DNA of 64,000 bases from JANXSS01 sp040385645. GTDB lineage: Bacteria > Pseudomonadota > Gammaproteobacteria > Burkholderiales > Burkholderiaceae_D. A model generated the notes under the pieces. The model ran no database searches and was not told where the DNA came from. It was given only the letters and a program-made list of their open reading frames with translations. The first letter of the stretch is position 1, and each line of letters starts with the position of its first letter. Positions 55,994 through 64,000 of this stretch are shown piece by piece. Made by a program: the position numbers and the translations under genes. The DNA lies in NCBI GenBank assembly GCA_040385645.1, contig JAZKGZ010000013.1, positions 159,408 through 223,407 of the forward strand, in the 5' to 3' direction.

Positions 55994-56679
55994 TGAAGCG
56001 ACCTGTAATGCGAACCGCAGCCTCAGATATAACAATGCCGGCATTTTCGGAAGGTAACGCCGTGACCGGGCTGATTTTGGCAGGTGGTCGTGGCACGCGC
56101 ATGGGCGCAGCTGACAAGGGTTTGCAGCAATTGCATGGTATGCCACTGGTCTGCCATGCCGTGCAACGTCTTCGCGGTCAGGTCGGAGAAATACTGATTA
56201 GCGCCAACCGCAATCATGCCACGTATGCACATTTCAACATACCGTTGGTGAAGGATGCAATCGACGGTTTTCAAGGGCCGCTGGCAGGCTTACAAAGTGG
56301 CATGATGCATTGCCAAACCCCGTACCTGATGACTGTACCCTGCGACACGCCGTTTTTCCCGCTCGATCTGGTACAACGCTTGATGGAAGGCCTGCTGCAC
56401 GAGCAAGCAGATCTGGCCATTGTCATGGCGGGTGATGATGCATGTCAGCAGATACAGCCGTTATTTTGCCTGACTCATGTGCGTCTGTTGCCCAATCTGT
56501 CGGCGTTTTTGCAGCAGGGAGGACGTGGGGCCGGCCGGTGGGCGGCTACGGTCGGTGCTGCACAGGTTTGCTTCAACGACCATCATGCATTCGTCAATAT
56601 CAATACCATCGAAATGCTCAACTATTACGAAAACGCCGGCGACCATGCCATCAATTCCGGCATACGTGGCGTTGATTGA
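55993..56679 (+). CDS. mobA: Molybdenum cofactor guanylyltransferase MobA
   Basis: MobA adds GMP to molybdopterin. The 228-residue protein has the nucleotide loop LILAGGRGTRMGAADKGLQ near residue 24 and PCDTPFFPLDLV near residue 117. The ATG at 55993 overlaps the moaA stop (TGATG), so the pair is translationally coupled. The frame continues upstream into moaA without homology, and Met at 56008 or 56035 could also start. Its place beside moaA supports MobA over MocA. Confidence 0.94.
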   Translation: MKRPVMRTAASDITMPAFSEGNAVTGLILAGGRGTRMGAADKGLQQLHGMPLVCHAVQRLRGQVGEILISANRNHATYAHFNIPLVKDAIDGFQGPLAGLQSGMMHCQTPYLMTVPCDTPFFPLDLVQRLMEGLLHEQADLAIVMAGDDACQQIQPLFCLTHVRLLPNLSAFLQQGGRGAGRWAATVGAAQVCFNDHHAFVNINTIEMLNYYENAGDHAINSGIRGVD

Positions 56680-56698
56680 TTTAAGCTTCTTCCCTGAC

Positions 56699-58201
56699 TT
56701 AAGCTTCCTCCGAAGCGTCGGTCGCCGCCTGGGCCCCTGATTCGAGCAATGCCTGTGCTACCTCCGATGGCAAGGCCTCGACCGATTTCAACTTGCGCGC
56801 CATCTGGCGGCTGCGGGTTTCGGCACTCTCAATATTCTTCGCCGCTCGTTCCAGCGTCATTTTGGTAGCGGCAAGTACATCGCCGAATTTACCGAATTCA
56901 GTCTTGACCGCACCGAGCACTTGCCATACTTCAGAAGAACGTTTTTCCAGTGCCAAGGTGCGAAAGCCCATCTGCAAACTATTGAGTAGCGCCGACAATG
57001 TCGACGGCCCAGCGATACTGATCCTGAACACGCGTTGCAATTCGTCTGCCAGGCCGGGCCGGCGCATCACTTCCGCATAAAGCCCTTCAGTCGGCAAAAA
57101 CAGAATTGCAAAATCCGTCGTCAACGGTGGCGACAGATATTTTTCAGCAATGGTTTTGGCTTCGCTTCGAATCGATCGTTCGAGTTCTTTTCCTGCAACG
57201 GCAACGCCCTCGACATCCGCATGTTCGGCCGCATCGACCAGGCGCTCGTACTGCTCTTTGGGAAACTTGGCATCGATCGGCATCCAGACCGGTTTGCCGC
57301 CTTCCACTTGCCCTGGCAATTTCACAGCATATTCGACTCGCTCGCCACTACCCGGAATAGTTTCGACATTCTTGCTGTACTGGTCGGGCGTGAGCATTTG
57401 TTCCAAAAGCATTGCCAACTGCACTTCGCCCCAGGTACCGCGACTCTTGACGTTGGTCAGCACGCGTTTCAAGTCACCCACGCCGATAGCAAGTTGCTGC
57501 ATCTCGCCTAAACCGTGATGCACCTTTTCCAGCCGGTCCGATACCAGCTTAAAAGATTCGCCCAACCGATGCTCTAGCGTCGCATGCAGCTTTTCATCGA
57601 CGGTCTTACGCATTTCTTCTAGCCGCGCACCGTTATCGGTTTGTAGTTCCCGAATTTTTTGCTCCAACGTGGCGCGCACTTCCAGCATGCGCTGCGCATT
57701 CGATTCGGTGAGTGCACCGAGAGTCTGATTCAGCGTGTCGGCAAAGCGTTTGAGCGAAGTGGCCAACTCCTCCCGCCCATGCTGCGCCTGCAGCGTGATC
57801 GCCTGGCGCATGGCCTCCAGTTGCACTGCATTGACTTCATTGAGTTTGGAGAATTGCGCACTGAACGCTTCAAACCGACCATTTTGCAGAGACGCGATAC
57901 CGGTCAGTTGCGCCGCAAGCGTGCGCTGGAATTCTGCAAGATTGCCACCTAATTCGACCCGCGTACCCTGCGCTGAATCCTGCACCTGAGCGCGTAACTC
58001 CCGTTCCGTACGCTCGCTGGTCTGGCTTGCATGTCGCTCCAGGTCCGAGCGCAATTGCACCAGCATGTGGGCTGCGTTACTTGATGAATCGGCCGTTCTT
58101 TTCCAAAAAAATCCGGCTAACTGCAATAACAGGCCGATCGATACAACGATAAGCAAAATGATTTCGAATGTGTCTGGTTTCATTCGCGCATCATAGCGCA
58201 T
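56699..58201 (-). CDS. rmuC: DNA recombination protein RmuC
   Basis: RmuC limits DNA inversions in E. coli and has a predicted PD-(D/E)xK nuclease-like core. The 500-residue protein has an N-terminal membrane span (FEIILLIVVSIGLLLQLAGF), a coiled coil of about 200 residues, then the RmuC domain with SRGTWGEVQLAMLLE and KPVWMPIDAKFPKEQYERL near 330, containing the core Lys. It is convergent with mobA and 16 bp after the FtsX-type permease. Confidence 0.92.
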   Translation of the reverse strand: MRYDARMKPDTFEIILLIVVSIGLLLQLAGFFWKRTADSSSNAAHMLVQLRSDLERHASQTSERTERELRAQVQDSAQGTRVELGGNLAEFQRTLAAQLTGIASLQNGRFEAFSAQFSKLNEVNAVQLEAMRQAITLQAQHGREELATSLKRFADTLNQTLGALTESNAQRMLEVRATLEQKIRELQTDNGARLEEMRKTVDEKLHATLEHRLGESFKLVSDRLEKVHHGLGEMQQLAIGVGDLKRVLTNVKSRGTWGEVQLAMLLEQMLTPDQYSKNVETIPGSGERVEYAVKLPGQVEGGKPVWMPIDAKFPKEQYERLVDAAEHADVEGVAVAGKELERSIRSEAKTIAEKYLSPPLTTDFAILFLPTEGLYAEVMRRPGLADELQRVFRISIAGPSTLSALLNSLQMGFRTLALEKRSSEVWQVLGAVKTEFGKFGDVLAATKMTLERAAKNIESAETRSRQMARKLKSVEALPSEVAQALLESGAQAATDASEEA

Positions 58202-58217
58202 GGACCAATGCGCGGGG

Positions 58218-60719
58218 TCAGGCCTCGCGTAGCGTCTGTAAAGGCGGTTGACGAAGAATATTACGTAAACCTATCCAGCCGCCGAGTAGCGCGCAGACTG
58301 CGCCGGCTGCAACCCCAGCGGCCCAGACCAACGGGCTGAATACCCATGGAAAATCGAATACATAACGTGCGAGAGCCCAGCCTACCGCTGCCGCACCGCT
58401 GGCAGCCAGCATGCCTGCAAGACCACCGACAAGCGCAAATTCAATCCACTGCGCACTAGAAAGTTGGCGACGTGTCGCTCCCAATGCACGCAATAGTCCG
58501 GCCTCGCGCATGCGTTCGTGTTGAGAACCTAATAGTGCGGCATATAGCACCAAGCCACCTGACGCGAGGGTGAACAAAAATAGAAATTCGACTGCAACGA
58601 CGACCTGATCGAGCACGCCTTGCAACTGCCGAATTACACTGCCGACGTCGAGTACGGTGAGGTTGGGAAATGCTTGAGTCAAGGAATTGACCAACGTATT
58701 GTCGCTGGGCGGCAAATGAAAGGCGGTTATCCATGTCTGGGGTGCCTGTGCGACAGCTGCAGGATTAAGAATAACAAAGAAATTCACCCGCATCGAGCCC
58801 CAATCGAGCTTACGCAGGCTGGTAACCGAAGCACTCACCTGCTGCCCGCCAATATCGAAGCGCAACTGATCCCCGATCTTCAAACCTAGTGTCTCTGCCA
58901 AACCTTCCTCGACCGATGCCTCGGGTTTGGAATTATCGAACCACTTTCCAGCACTGATGACATTCATCGGCGGCAGCACGAGCATCGTGGAAAGATTGAA
59001 CTCGCGTTCCACCAGCCGCTTGGCACGATCTTCGGTATAAGTCTCGCCGCTGACAGGATTCTGATTCACCTGGATCAGACGGCCCCGCATCATCGGATAT
59101 AACTGTGCTTGCCCGACGCCACCGGCACGTAATTGCTGCTCTACCGGCAGCTTCTGCTCCGGTTGAATATTGATGACAAATTGATTGGGCGCGTCGGCAG
59201 GCGTAGCGTTGCGCCAGCCGTCGATGAGGTCGCCGCGTATTACGGTCAATAGCAGCAAAGCCATCAACCCGAGCGCCAACGCCACGACCTGCACCACGGT
59301 TGCCGCGGGGCGGCGCTGCAGCGCGGTGAGTGCAAAACGCCAGGACGCATTGTCGAATAACGTGCGCATCGGTCGTAATGCCCGCAGGGCCAGCCAGCCA
59401 ACAGCAGCGAACAGCACCAGCCCACCCAGGAAACCTGCGGCAGTCAGTGCACCTAGCTTGAGATCGCCAGCCTGCCACAACAACAGACCGATAAAACTCG
59501 CGGTGCCGAGCACGTAGGTAGCCAGTGTCGCCGCTTTGGGCAGATCCTGCTCGCGCCGAATCACACGGTTATGCGGCACGTCCCGCAGCTGCAAAATCGG
59601 TGGAATGGCAAAACCGACCAACAGAATCAAGCCGGTTGCAATCGCCTGCGCTGCGGGTAGCAACGTAGCTGGTGGAAGCTGATTGGCGACCAGTTTTCCC
59701 AACCACTCGAGCAAGAAGAAATGCGCAGCGAATCCTAGTGCGGTGCCAATGATGCTGCCTACCAGGCCAACTATTAGAAACTCCGACAGGTATAGCAAGG
59801 TGACCTGGTTTTGCTTCAGCCCGAGACAGCGCATCATGGCGCACGCATCTATGTGGCGCACCATAAATCGGCGTGCGGCCATCGCAATGGCGACTGCTGC
59901 GAGCATCGCCGATAGTAAACCGACGAGCGACAGAAATCGTTGTGCGCGGTCGAGCGTGGTACGCATTTCTGGACGACCGGATTCCAAAGACTCGATACGC
60001 AAGCCCCGCAATTTATCGCGTTCAATCGATGCAGCAATCATTTTTTGGAATGACGCAACCGACTCCGGTACGCCGGCGATCAGCATTCGGTAAGTGACCC
60101 TCGAGCCAGATTGAATCAGATTCGTTGCCGGCAGGTCGGCAGCGGGCAACATCACGCGCGGCGCAAAATTCATGAATGCGGCACCACGGTCCGGCTCCGA
60201 AGCGATTACGCCATCGACGACGAACGACTTATCGCCCAGCTTCAGCGACTCTCCAACGGTAAGGCGCAACGAATTCAGCAGTGCCGGATCGAGCCAGACG
60301 GTACCCGGCTTAGGTACCGCTTGCGTCAAGGCACCGTCCACAGAGCCGGGCTGCACTAATTTAAGATTGCCACGCAATGGGTAGCCAGGTGTAACTGCTT
60401 TGACAGCAGAAAGTTGCGAACGGGCAGTTTCGCCCTCCCCGGCGATCGCCATGCTCGGGAACGCAACGGTTTGCGCAACCGACAAATTGCGTCTTTGCGC
60501 TTCAGCTAGCCATGCTGGGTTAATCGGTTGATCGGCACTGACCACGAGATCGGCACCCAGCAATTGATTGGCGTCTCTGCTCAGCCCGGTGCGCATACGG
60601 TCTACGAAAAAGCCGACCGAGGACAACGATGCGACCGCCACAATTAACGCCAGCAGTAAAAAACGTAACTCACCAGCGCGCCAATCGCGTGCCGTCATAC
60701 GTAGAGATTGGAGCAACAT
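58218..60719 (-). CDS. ABC transporter permease, FtsX/YbbP type
   Basis: The 833-residue membrane protein has an N-terminal span, a large periplasmic domain (about residues 45-260), a first FtsX core (SLVGLLSAMLAAVAIAMA), several spans in the middle, a second periplasmic domain and a final FtsX domain (LFTLASGGLVLYAALLGSQHERMREAGLLRALGATRRQ). This double-FtsX architecture matches YbbP-like permeases that pair with a LolD/YbbA ATPase. No ATPase gene is adjacent in the window. The cargo is unknown. Confidence 0.88.
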   Translation of the reverse strand: MLLQSLRMTARDWRAGELRFLLLALIVAVASLSSVGFFVDRMRTGLSRDANQLLGADLVVSADQPINPAWLAEAQRRNLSVAQTVAFPSMAIAGEGETARSQLSAVKAVTPGYPLRGNLKLVQPGSVDGALTQAVPKPGTVWLDPALLNSLRLTVGESLKLGDKSFVVDGVIASEPDRGAAFMNFAPRVMLPAADLPATNLIQSGSRVTYRMLIAGVPESVASFQKMIAASIERDKLRGLRIESLESGRPEMRTTLDRAQRFLSLVGLLSAMLAAVAIAMAARRFMVRHIDACAMMRCLGLKQNQVTLLYLSEFLIVGLVGSIIGTALGFAAHFFLLEWLGKLVANQLPPATLLPAAQAIATGLILLVGFAIPPILQLRDVPHNRVIRREQDLPKAATLATYVLGTASFIGLLLWQAGDLKLGALTAAGFLGGLVLFAAVGWLALRALRPMRTLFDNASWRFALTALQRRPAATVVQVVALALGLMALLLLTVIRGDLIDGWRNATPADAPNQFVINIQPEQKLPVEQQLRAGGVGQAQLYPMMRGRLIQVNQNPVSGETYTEDRAKRLVEREFNLSTMLVLPPMNVISAGKWFDNSKPEASVEEGLAETLGLKIGDQLRFDIGGQQVSASVTSLRKLDWGSMRVNFFVILNPAAVAQAPQTWITAFHLPPSDNTLVNSLTQAFPNLTVLDVGSVIRQLQGVLDQVVVAVEFLFLFTLASGGLVLYAALLGSQHERMREAGLLRALGATRRQLSSAQWIEFALVGGLAGMLAASGAAAVGWALARYVFDFPWVFSPLVWAAGVAAGAVCALLGGWIGLRNILRQPPLQTLREA

Positions 60720-60723
60720 GGGC

Positions 60724-61086
60724 TTATTCTTTGTAGGTAGATTCGGACTGCTGCTTGCGTTGTTGTTTTTCAGCGCGCGAGGCAGGAAGGGTCGAAGAGC
60801 GTGAAATCAGCAACACCGCACCGGTAGCGATCAGCATCACCGGGATTACGTAACGCCATCCTAAGCCATGAAATTGATGAAAGAAAGACAAGATTCCAGC
60901 GATGATCAGCAGAGGCCCGGTAACGACGGAAGACTTCGTGACGCCTTCCAAAAGCAGAATGGCAACACCGGCTCCGCACAGTCCGATTACCCATACCCAT
61001 TGAATATCCGGCAATAAATGTAGGCTATCGAGCAGCCAGGCGATTCCTAGTAGTAGCAGTGCAATTGGTAACCCGGCATCTCGCAT
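60724..61086 (-). CDS. Small membrane protein with LiaI/LiaF-like transmembrane domain
   Basis: A 120-residue protein with four predicted membrane segments and the pattern LPIALLLLGIAWLLDSLHLLP then WVWVIGLCGAGVAILLLEG, similar to the LiaI-LiaF-like transmembrane domain (DUF5668). A basic, Gln-rich tail follows. Its stop is four bases before the permease start, so they are surely one operon. The function is unknown. Confidence 0.75.
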   Translation of the reverse strand: MRDAGLPIALLLLGIAWLLDSLHLLPDIQWVWVIGLCGAGVAILLLEGVTKSSVVTGPLLIIAGILSFFHQFHGLGWRYVIPVMLIATGAVLLISRSSTLPASRAEKQQRKQQSESTYKE

Positions 61087-61262
61087 TGCGATCCTTAAAA
61101 ATAATCGTTAGATAGTCATTAACAACAAATTTTACGGTGATCCGCACCCCAGCGTCATTTCATGCAAAAATGTTGCCTTTGAGAAAAATTATTTATCGCT
61201 CGATTCGGATGCCGATACCATAGCAAAGGCAATTTCAAAAAATCCATAGCCGGGAGCTAGCA

Positions 61263-61937
61263 ATGCCAGTAATTAACGTGGTTTTGAATGAAATCGATCA
61301 TCAACGTCTCGAGGCGGAGCACGAAGCTTTGAAAAAAGCGTGGGCCAAGCTCGGGCACTCGACCCTGCCACCGACATTCGCGGCATGGCTTGGAACGCGC
61401 ATATCGCAGCAAACGGGCGGACATGAAGTAGATAATCCGATGGGTGACGTACGTTTGTTCAATGCCATTGAAAAATTGATTACGAGTCTGCCGATACACG
61501 GCTTTCAATTAGCCCATACGACAGCAACTGAAGTGCCAACTGCAAATTCAGCGACGGCTTCATCTACCTCCCTAGCCAGCGCTATGGTAAAAGATTTCAA
61601 ATTGCAACCCCATTACACGAAACGACTGCAAGAGTTATTTCTGCATTACCTCAAGACACCGAAAGAGATTGCCGATGCAGCCCATGTCGGCATCACCAAC
61701 CGCGCATACGGCGCATTAACGGAAGCGCAACGCCGCCTGACGGCGCGCACTTCCGCATCGATCGAGCGGCTCGGTGCCGACCGGGCGATTGGCAGAATCG
61801 AAGGTGCCACTGCAATGCTTGTAAGCCTGGATGTAATGAACACGACGACGGCAAAAAAACATACAAGCGCTTTCAAGATTCATGCGCGAACACTGAAAAA
61901 AACTGGGTGGGTTAAAAAAATGTTTGGCGAAGGTTAA
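61263..61937 (+). CDS. Unrecognised 224-residue protein
   Basis: I do not recognise this protein. It has a small N-terminal part (MPVINVVLNEIDHQRLEAEH) that could be a strand-helix unit, a Ser/Thr/Ala-rich linker near residues 90-110, and a helical C-terminal half with a basic end (KTGWVKKMFGEG). The segment IADAAHVGITNRAYGALTEA resembles a helix-turn-helix, but weakly. It stands alone between the permease operon and the regulator gene, with a 176-bp A+T-rich stretch upstream. The start at 61263 has GGGAG upstream. Confidence 0.6.
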   Translation: MPVINVVLNEIDHQRLEAEHEALKKAWAKLGHSTLPPTFAAWLGTRISQQTGGHEVDNPMGDVRLFNAIEKLITSLPIHGFQLAHTTATEVPTANSATASSTSLASAMVKDFKLQPHYTKRLQELFLHYLKTPKEIADAAHVGITNRAYGALTEAQRRLTARTSASIERLGADRAIGRIEGATAMLVSLDVMNTTTAKKHTSAFKIHARTLKKTGWVKKMFGEG

Positions 61938-62045
61938 TCCGAATACTTGTGCAGCGTGACATTTGTAAAATAAAAGTTCATAATACTTTTAACCAATGCT
62001 CAAAATTGGTTGTATGAATTGAAATTTACCGCTGCAAGGGATTCC

Positions 62046-62540
62046 GTGCCCCCTTTACAAAAAGTTTCCGGAGAACGTAGCCAGTTCAGTGCGCGCTTCA
62101 AGGCGGCACTTGAATCGACGCGTGGATTACAGCCGAGTCCGACATTGGTTGCGCGCGAATTTAATAACCGATTTGTCGGTAGGCCGGTAACGGTGCACGC
62201 GGTACGCAAGTGGCTGGTCGGTGAGGCGATACCGACTCAAGACAAATTACGTGCATTGGCCAAGTGGCTTGAGGTTTCGGTGGAATGGCTGCGCTTCGGT
62301 GGCGCAGGTGAACGAGATGCAGCAGACGCTGGAGTCTATAATGCAGCGCTATTTTTCGGGCAAAGCGCCGGTACCCGACTGTTGCCACAAGACCAGCTGA
62401 TTCAATTATTTTTAACCTTGCCCAGCCGAGAACGCAAGTTGGCGCAAGAGTTTGTTACCATGCTTAGGAAGAAAAGATGTGCGCACGTACGCGAGCACTT
62501 GTACACGATCGACGATATCCGTCACATCACTCATTTTTAG
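62046..62540 (+). CDS. Helix-turn-helix transcriptional regulator
   Basis: A protein of about 164 residues with SARFKAALES and the DNA-binding unit VTVHAVRKWLVGEAIPTQDKLRALAKWL, followed by VSVEWLRFG, a Cro/C1-type helix-turn-helix found in a group I associate with Oxalobacteraceae. The C terminus (LPSRERKLAQEFV) is helical. GTG at 62046, with AAGGGA just upstream, is preferred; TTG at 62010 is the alternative. The 3' end overlaps the convergent small gene by 14 bp. The ligand and targets are unknown. Confidence 0.75.
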   Translation: MPPLQKVSGERSQFSARFKAALESTRGLQPSPTLVAREFNNRFVGRPVTVHAVRKWLVGEAIPTQDKLRALAKWLEVSVEWLRFGGAGERDAADAGVYNAALFFGQSAGTRLLPQDQLIQLFLTLPSRERKLAQEFVTMLRKKRCAHVREHLYTIDDIRHITHF

Positions 62541-62769
62541 CGTTACCCGACGAAGTTTGCATCCGACTAATCAGCATGAGCGAACGTTCTGCCAAGTCGC
62601 ACATCGACCACAGATAATTGCTTTTTATTTCATCGCTGTGATTACCAAAATTTTCTAGTCCCTCTCCGCAGATCAACATCGTCTGTGCGTGAAGATGACT
62701 GATCAGCTTGTAAGCCTCGTCACGTAGCTCGACTTCGCTGCTTTGAAAAACGGCTTTTAACGGCTCCAT
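62527..62769 (-). CDS. Small hypothetical protein, 80 residues
   Basis: Two predicted helices (residues 15-35 and 50-70) make up most of this protein. The ATG at 62769 has AGGAG at good spacing, which supports a real gene. The layout recalls short proteins of the DUF3077/DUF6124 type, but I cannot confirm membership. The gene is convergent with the regulator and follows the PPR gene in the same direction. Confidence 0.55.
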   Translation of the reverse strand: MEPLKAVFQSSEVELRDEAYKLISHLHAQTMLICGEGLENFGNHSDEIKSNYLWSMCDLAERSLMLISRMQTSSGNAKNE

Positions 62770-62921
62770 TTCTTCTCCTCATGGCTAAGGTGCGGCATCG
62801 CACAGTGTCTAAAACATTACTAGAAAATTTCCTCTAGATAACAAATTTCACTGTAGCATGCTGTTCAATACGCTCCCAATAGTTTTTGAAAAAGAGTTGT
62901 TTGACGGCCGCATTTTGCCCG

Positions 62922-64000
62922 TTATGTGCCGTCGCCGATGCCGCAATTTCTATGTAAATAATCGAGCAGATAGTCAGCAGCTGGCGTGCGGTGTCGAAGC
63001 AATTGCGGTTTCTGGCTCGGGTGGAGCGAACGCGCGTACAAACCATTTGGGATGAGCGAACCATCGGGCCTGGTTGCATCCGCAACTTTGAAGCCGAAGT
63101 TAAGTATGCAACTTTCGACGATCTGCCTAAGGGAATTGTGCCGTACGTCCTCGATGATGAACAACGTACGGTCGGTAAGATGGCCTTTGGAAGCGTGATG
63201 ATTAAAAATTGTTTTTACTAAAGAACCGTTCATCGTACTGGCTTCATTGGCCGAGCCCCGTATAGCTATCATGCGTTTTAACTGAAAAACCAGGGTATTG
63301 CTGCGGGCGTCGAATCCTAGCGAGGGCAGCAATATTTTCTCGTTGACCATGTTCTGCAACAAGTCCGGAACCTTGTATTTTTCAATTTCGCTTCCCCGGT
63401 CGCACGCGGCAATCAGGCTGCTGTACGTCGCTACGTTGCGCCTGACACCATTGGCACACATATCGTCAAATACCGCCAGTGCTTGCGCAGGAAGTCTGGC
63501 GTTTCCAAGCACCGAAATTAATGCACTGTAGAAGTATGAGTCCGGCACCGCACCGGTATTACGAATAGCAGTAAATACTGCCATTGCGGCATCCGCTCTT
63601 CCCGATTTAATATAAGCGGTAATAAGCGCAGTACAAGTGATCAGATCTGGTACTGCGCCCTCAGCGCTCATGCCTTTAAAAATTGCCTCGGCTTCGTCTG
63701 GTCGGTTGTAATGCGCGTAAGACGAAATTAATGCGTTGTAGATAATCGTATCCGGGATGATCCCATAGGCTTTCAGGGCCGTTACACACGCTGCCGCTTG
63801 TTCTGGCGAACTGGCGTTTCTAATACGCGCTGTCGTTACCTTTAAAACGTTCCCCAATGCAACCTTACGATTTACATACTGCGTCAAGATTTCGGCATTT
63901 TGTGGAACAACGTCGCGTGTATGGTCAAGCGCATCGGTAGGTGTGTCGTTTGGTGCTTCGTTTGGTGCTTCGTTTGGTGCTTCGTTTGGTGCTTCGTTTG
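62922..64000 (-). CDS. Pentatricopeptide repeat (PPR) protein, cut by window edge
   Basis: The frame is open to the right edge, so the N terminus is missing; TTG at 63887 is only an internal codon. Nearest the edge, tandem Asn-Glu-Ala-Pro units are followed by a charged linker. Then come repeats of exactly 35 residues: a degenerate one (63854-63750), three clean ones (63749-63645, 63644-63540, 63539-63435, with IIYNALISSY, ITCTALITAY, YFYSALISVL) and a fourth, looser one starting with ATYSSLIAAC. The final 130 residues are a separate domain without clear family. PPR proteins bind single-stranded RNA and are typical of plant and other eukaryotic organelles but rare in bacteria. Function is unknown; a role in a host is possible. 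Confidence 0.9.
   Translation of the reverse strand, partial: NEAPNEAPNEAPNEAPNDTPTDALDHTRDVVPQNAEILTQYVNRKVALGNVLKVTTARIRNASSPEQAAACVTALKAYGIIPDTIIYNALISSYAHYNRPDEAEAIFKGMSAEGAVPDLITCTALITAYIKSGRADAAMAVFTAIRNTGAVPDSYFYSALISVLGNARLPAQALAVFDDMCANGVRRNVATYSSLIAACDRGSEIEKYKVPDLLQNMVNEKILLPSLGFDARSNTLVFQLKRMIAIRGSANEASTMNGSLVKTIFNHHASKGHLTDRTLFIIEDVRHNSLRQIVESCILNFGFKVADATRPDGSLIPNGLYARSLHPSQKPQLLRHRTPAADYLLDYLHRNCGIGDGT
63949..64000. repeat. 12-bp tandem repeat encoding NEAP units in the PPR gene
   Basis: The unit tttggtgcttcg is repeated exactly four times (63949-63996) with four further bases to the edge. Read on the minus strand it encodes Asn-Glu-Ala-Pro. The array continues past the window, so its total length is unknown. 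Exact identity of the copies suggests recent expansion or slippage. Confidence 0.92.

Noticed and set aside
63949..64000. Short regular repeat as a possible CRISPR array
   Set aside because: The unit is 12 bp with no spacers and is in frame within the PPR gene.

Overview
The window is a stretch of betaproteobacterial chromosome, most likely from the Burkholderiales and probably the Oxalobacteraceae. The evidence is gene order and family content rather than any single marker. It shows phaC-phaR-rimO, the rne / rluC-HAD-Rieske-sppA / maf / yceD-rpmF-plsX-fabHDG-acpP-fabF block, rpoE-rseA-rseB-mucD running into lepA-lepB-rnc-era-recO-pdxJ-acpS, and a helix-turn-helix regulator type that I associate with Oxalobacteraceae. 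Base composition looks like the mid-50s percent G+C throughout, with no rRNA, phage, transposase or CRISPR.

Layout. 1-16.4 kb: the end of a sensor kinase, a fused ispDF gene, mfd, serB, a small membrane protein, rimO-metC, the PHA genes phaC/phaR, pgeF, rluD, bamD and yaaA. 16.5-20.6 kb: a small accessory-looking patch with a PIN-domain protein without an obvious antitoxin, a 513-residue helical-repeat protein of unknown function with a Ser/Ala/Thr-rich N terminus, and a FimV-like protein. 21-24.1 kb: a glutathione S-transferase, then a tRNA-Gly/tRNA-Cys/tRNA-Leu cluster downstream of pgsA. An E. coli-type gshA lies between tRNA-Cys and tRNA-Leu on the opposite strand. 24.1-46.5 kb: a run of minus-strand genes almost without interruption, covering phospholipid and fatty-acid synthesis (plsX, fabH, fabD, fabG, acpP, fabF, acpS, pgsA), envelope stress (rpoE, rseA, rseB, mucD), translation and RNA processing (lepA, rnc, era, rpmF), secretion (lepB), repair (recO, uvrC), pdxJ and nagZ. 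Many neighbours overlap by ATGA. 46.5-58 kb: maf, a tetrapyrrole-methylase-fold methyltransferase, sppA, a Rieske protein, a phosphatase, rluC, rne with a strong terminator, moaA-mobA and rmuC. 58-61 kb: an FtsX-type permease with a small membrane protein. 61-64 kb: accessory genes, namely an orphan 224-residue protein, a helix-turn-helix regulator, a small hypothetical and, at the right edge, part of a pentatricopeptide repeat (PPR) protein.

The most unusual element is the PPR protein. It has at least three clean 35-residue repeats, an exact 12-bp tandem repeat encoding Asn-Glu-Ala-Pro units at its N-terminal side, and an unassigned C-terminal domain. PPR proteins are abundant in plants and organelles but rare in bacteria. 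Together with the 513-residue repeat protein it hints that this bacterium interacts with a eukaryote, but nothing in the window proves that. Other points of interest are the ispD-ispF fusion with a Ser/Thr-rich insert, the gshA insertion in the tRNA cluster with a TTG start, and a sigma-E-like promoter 5' of rpoE.
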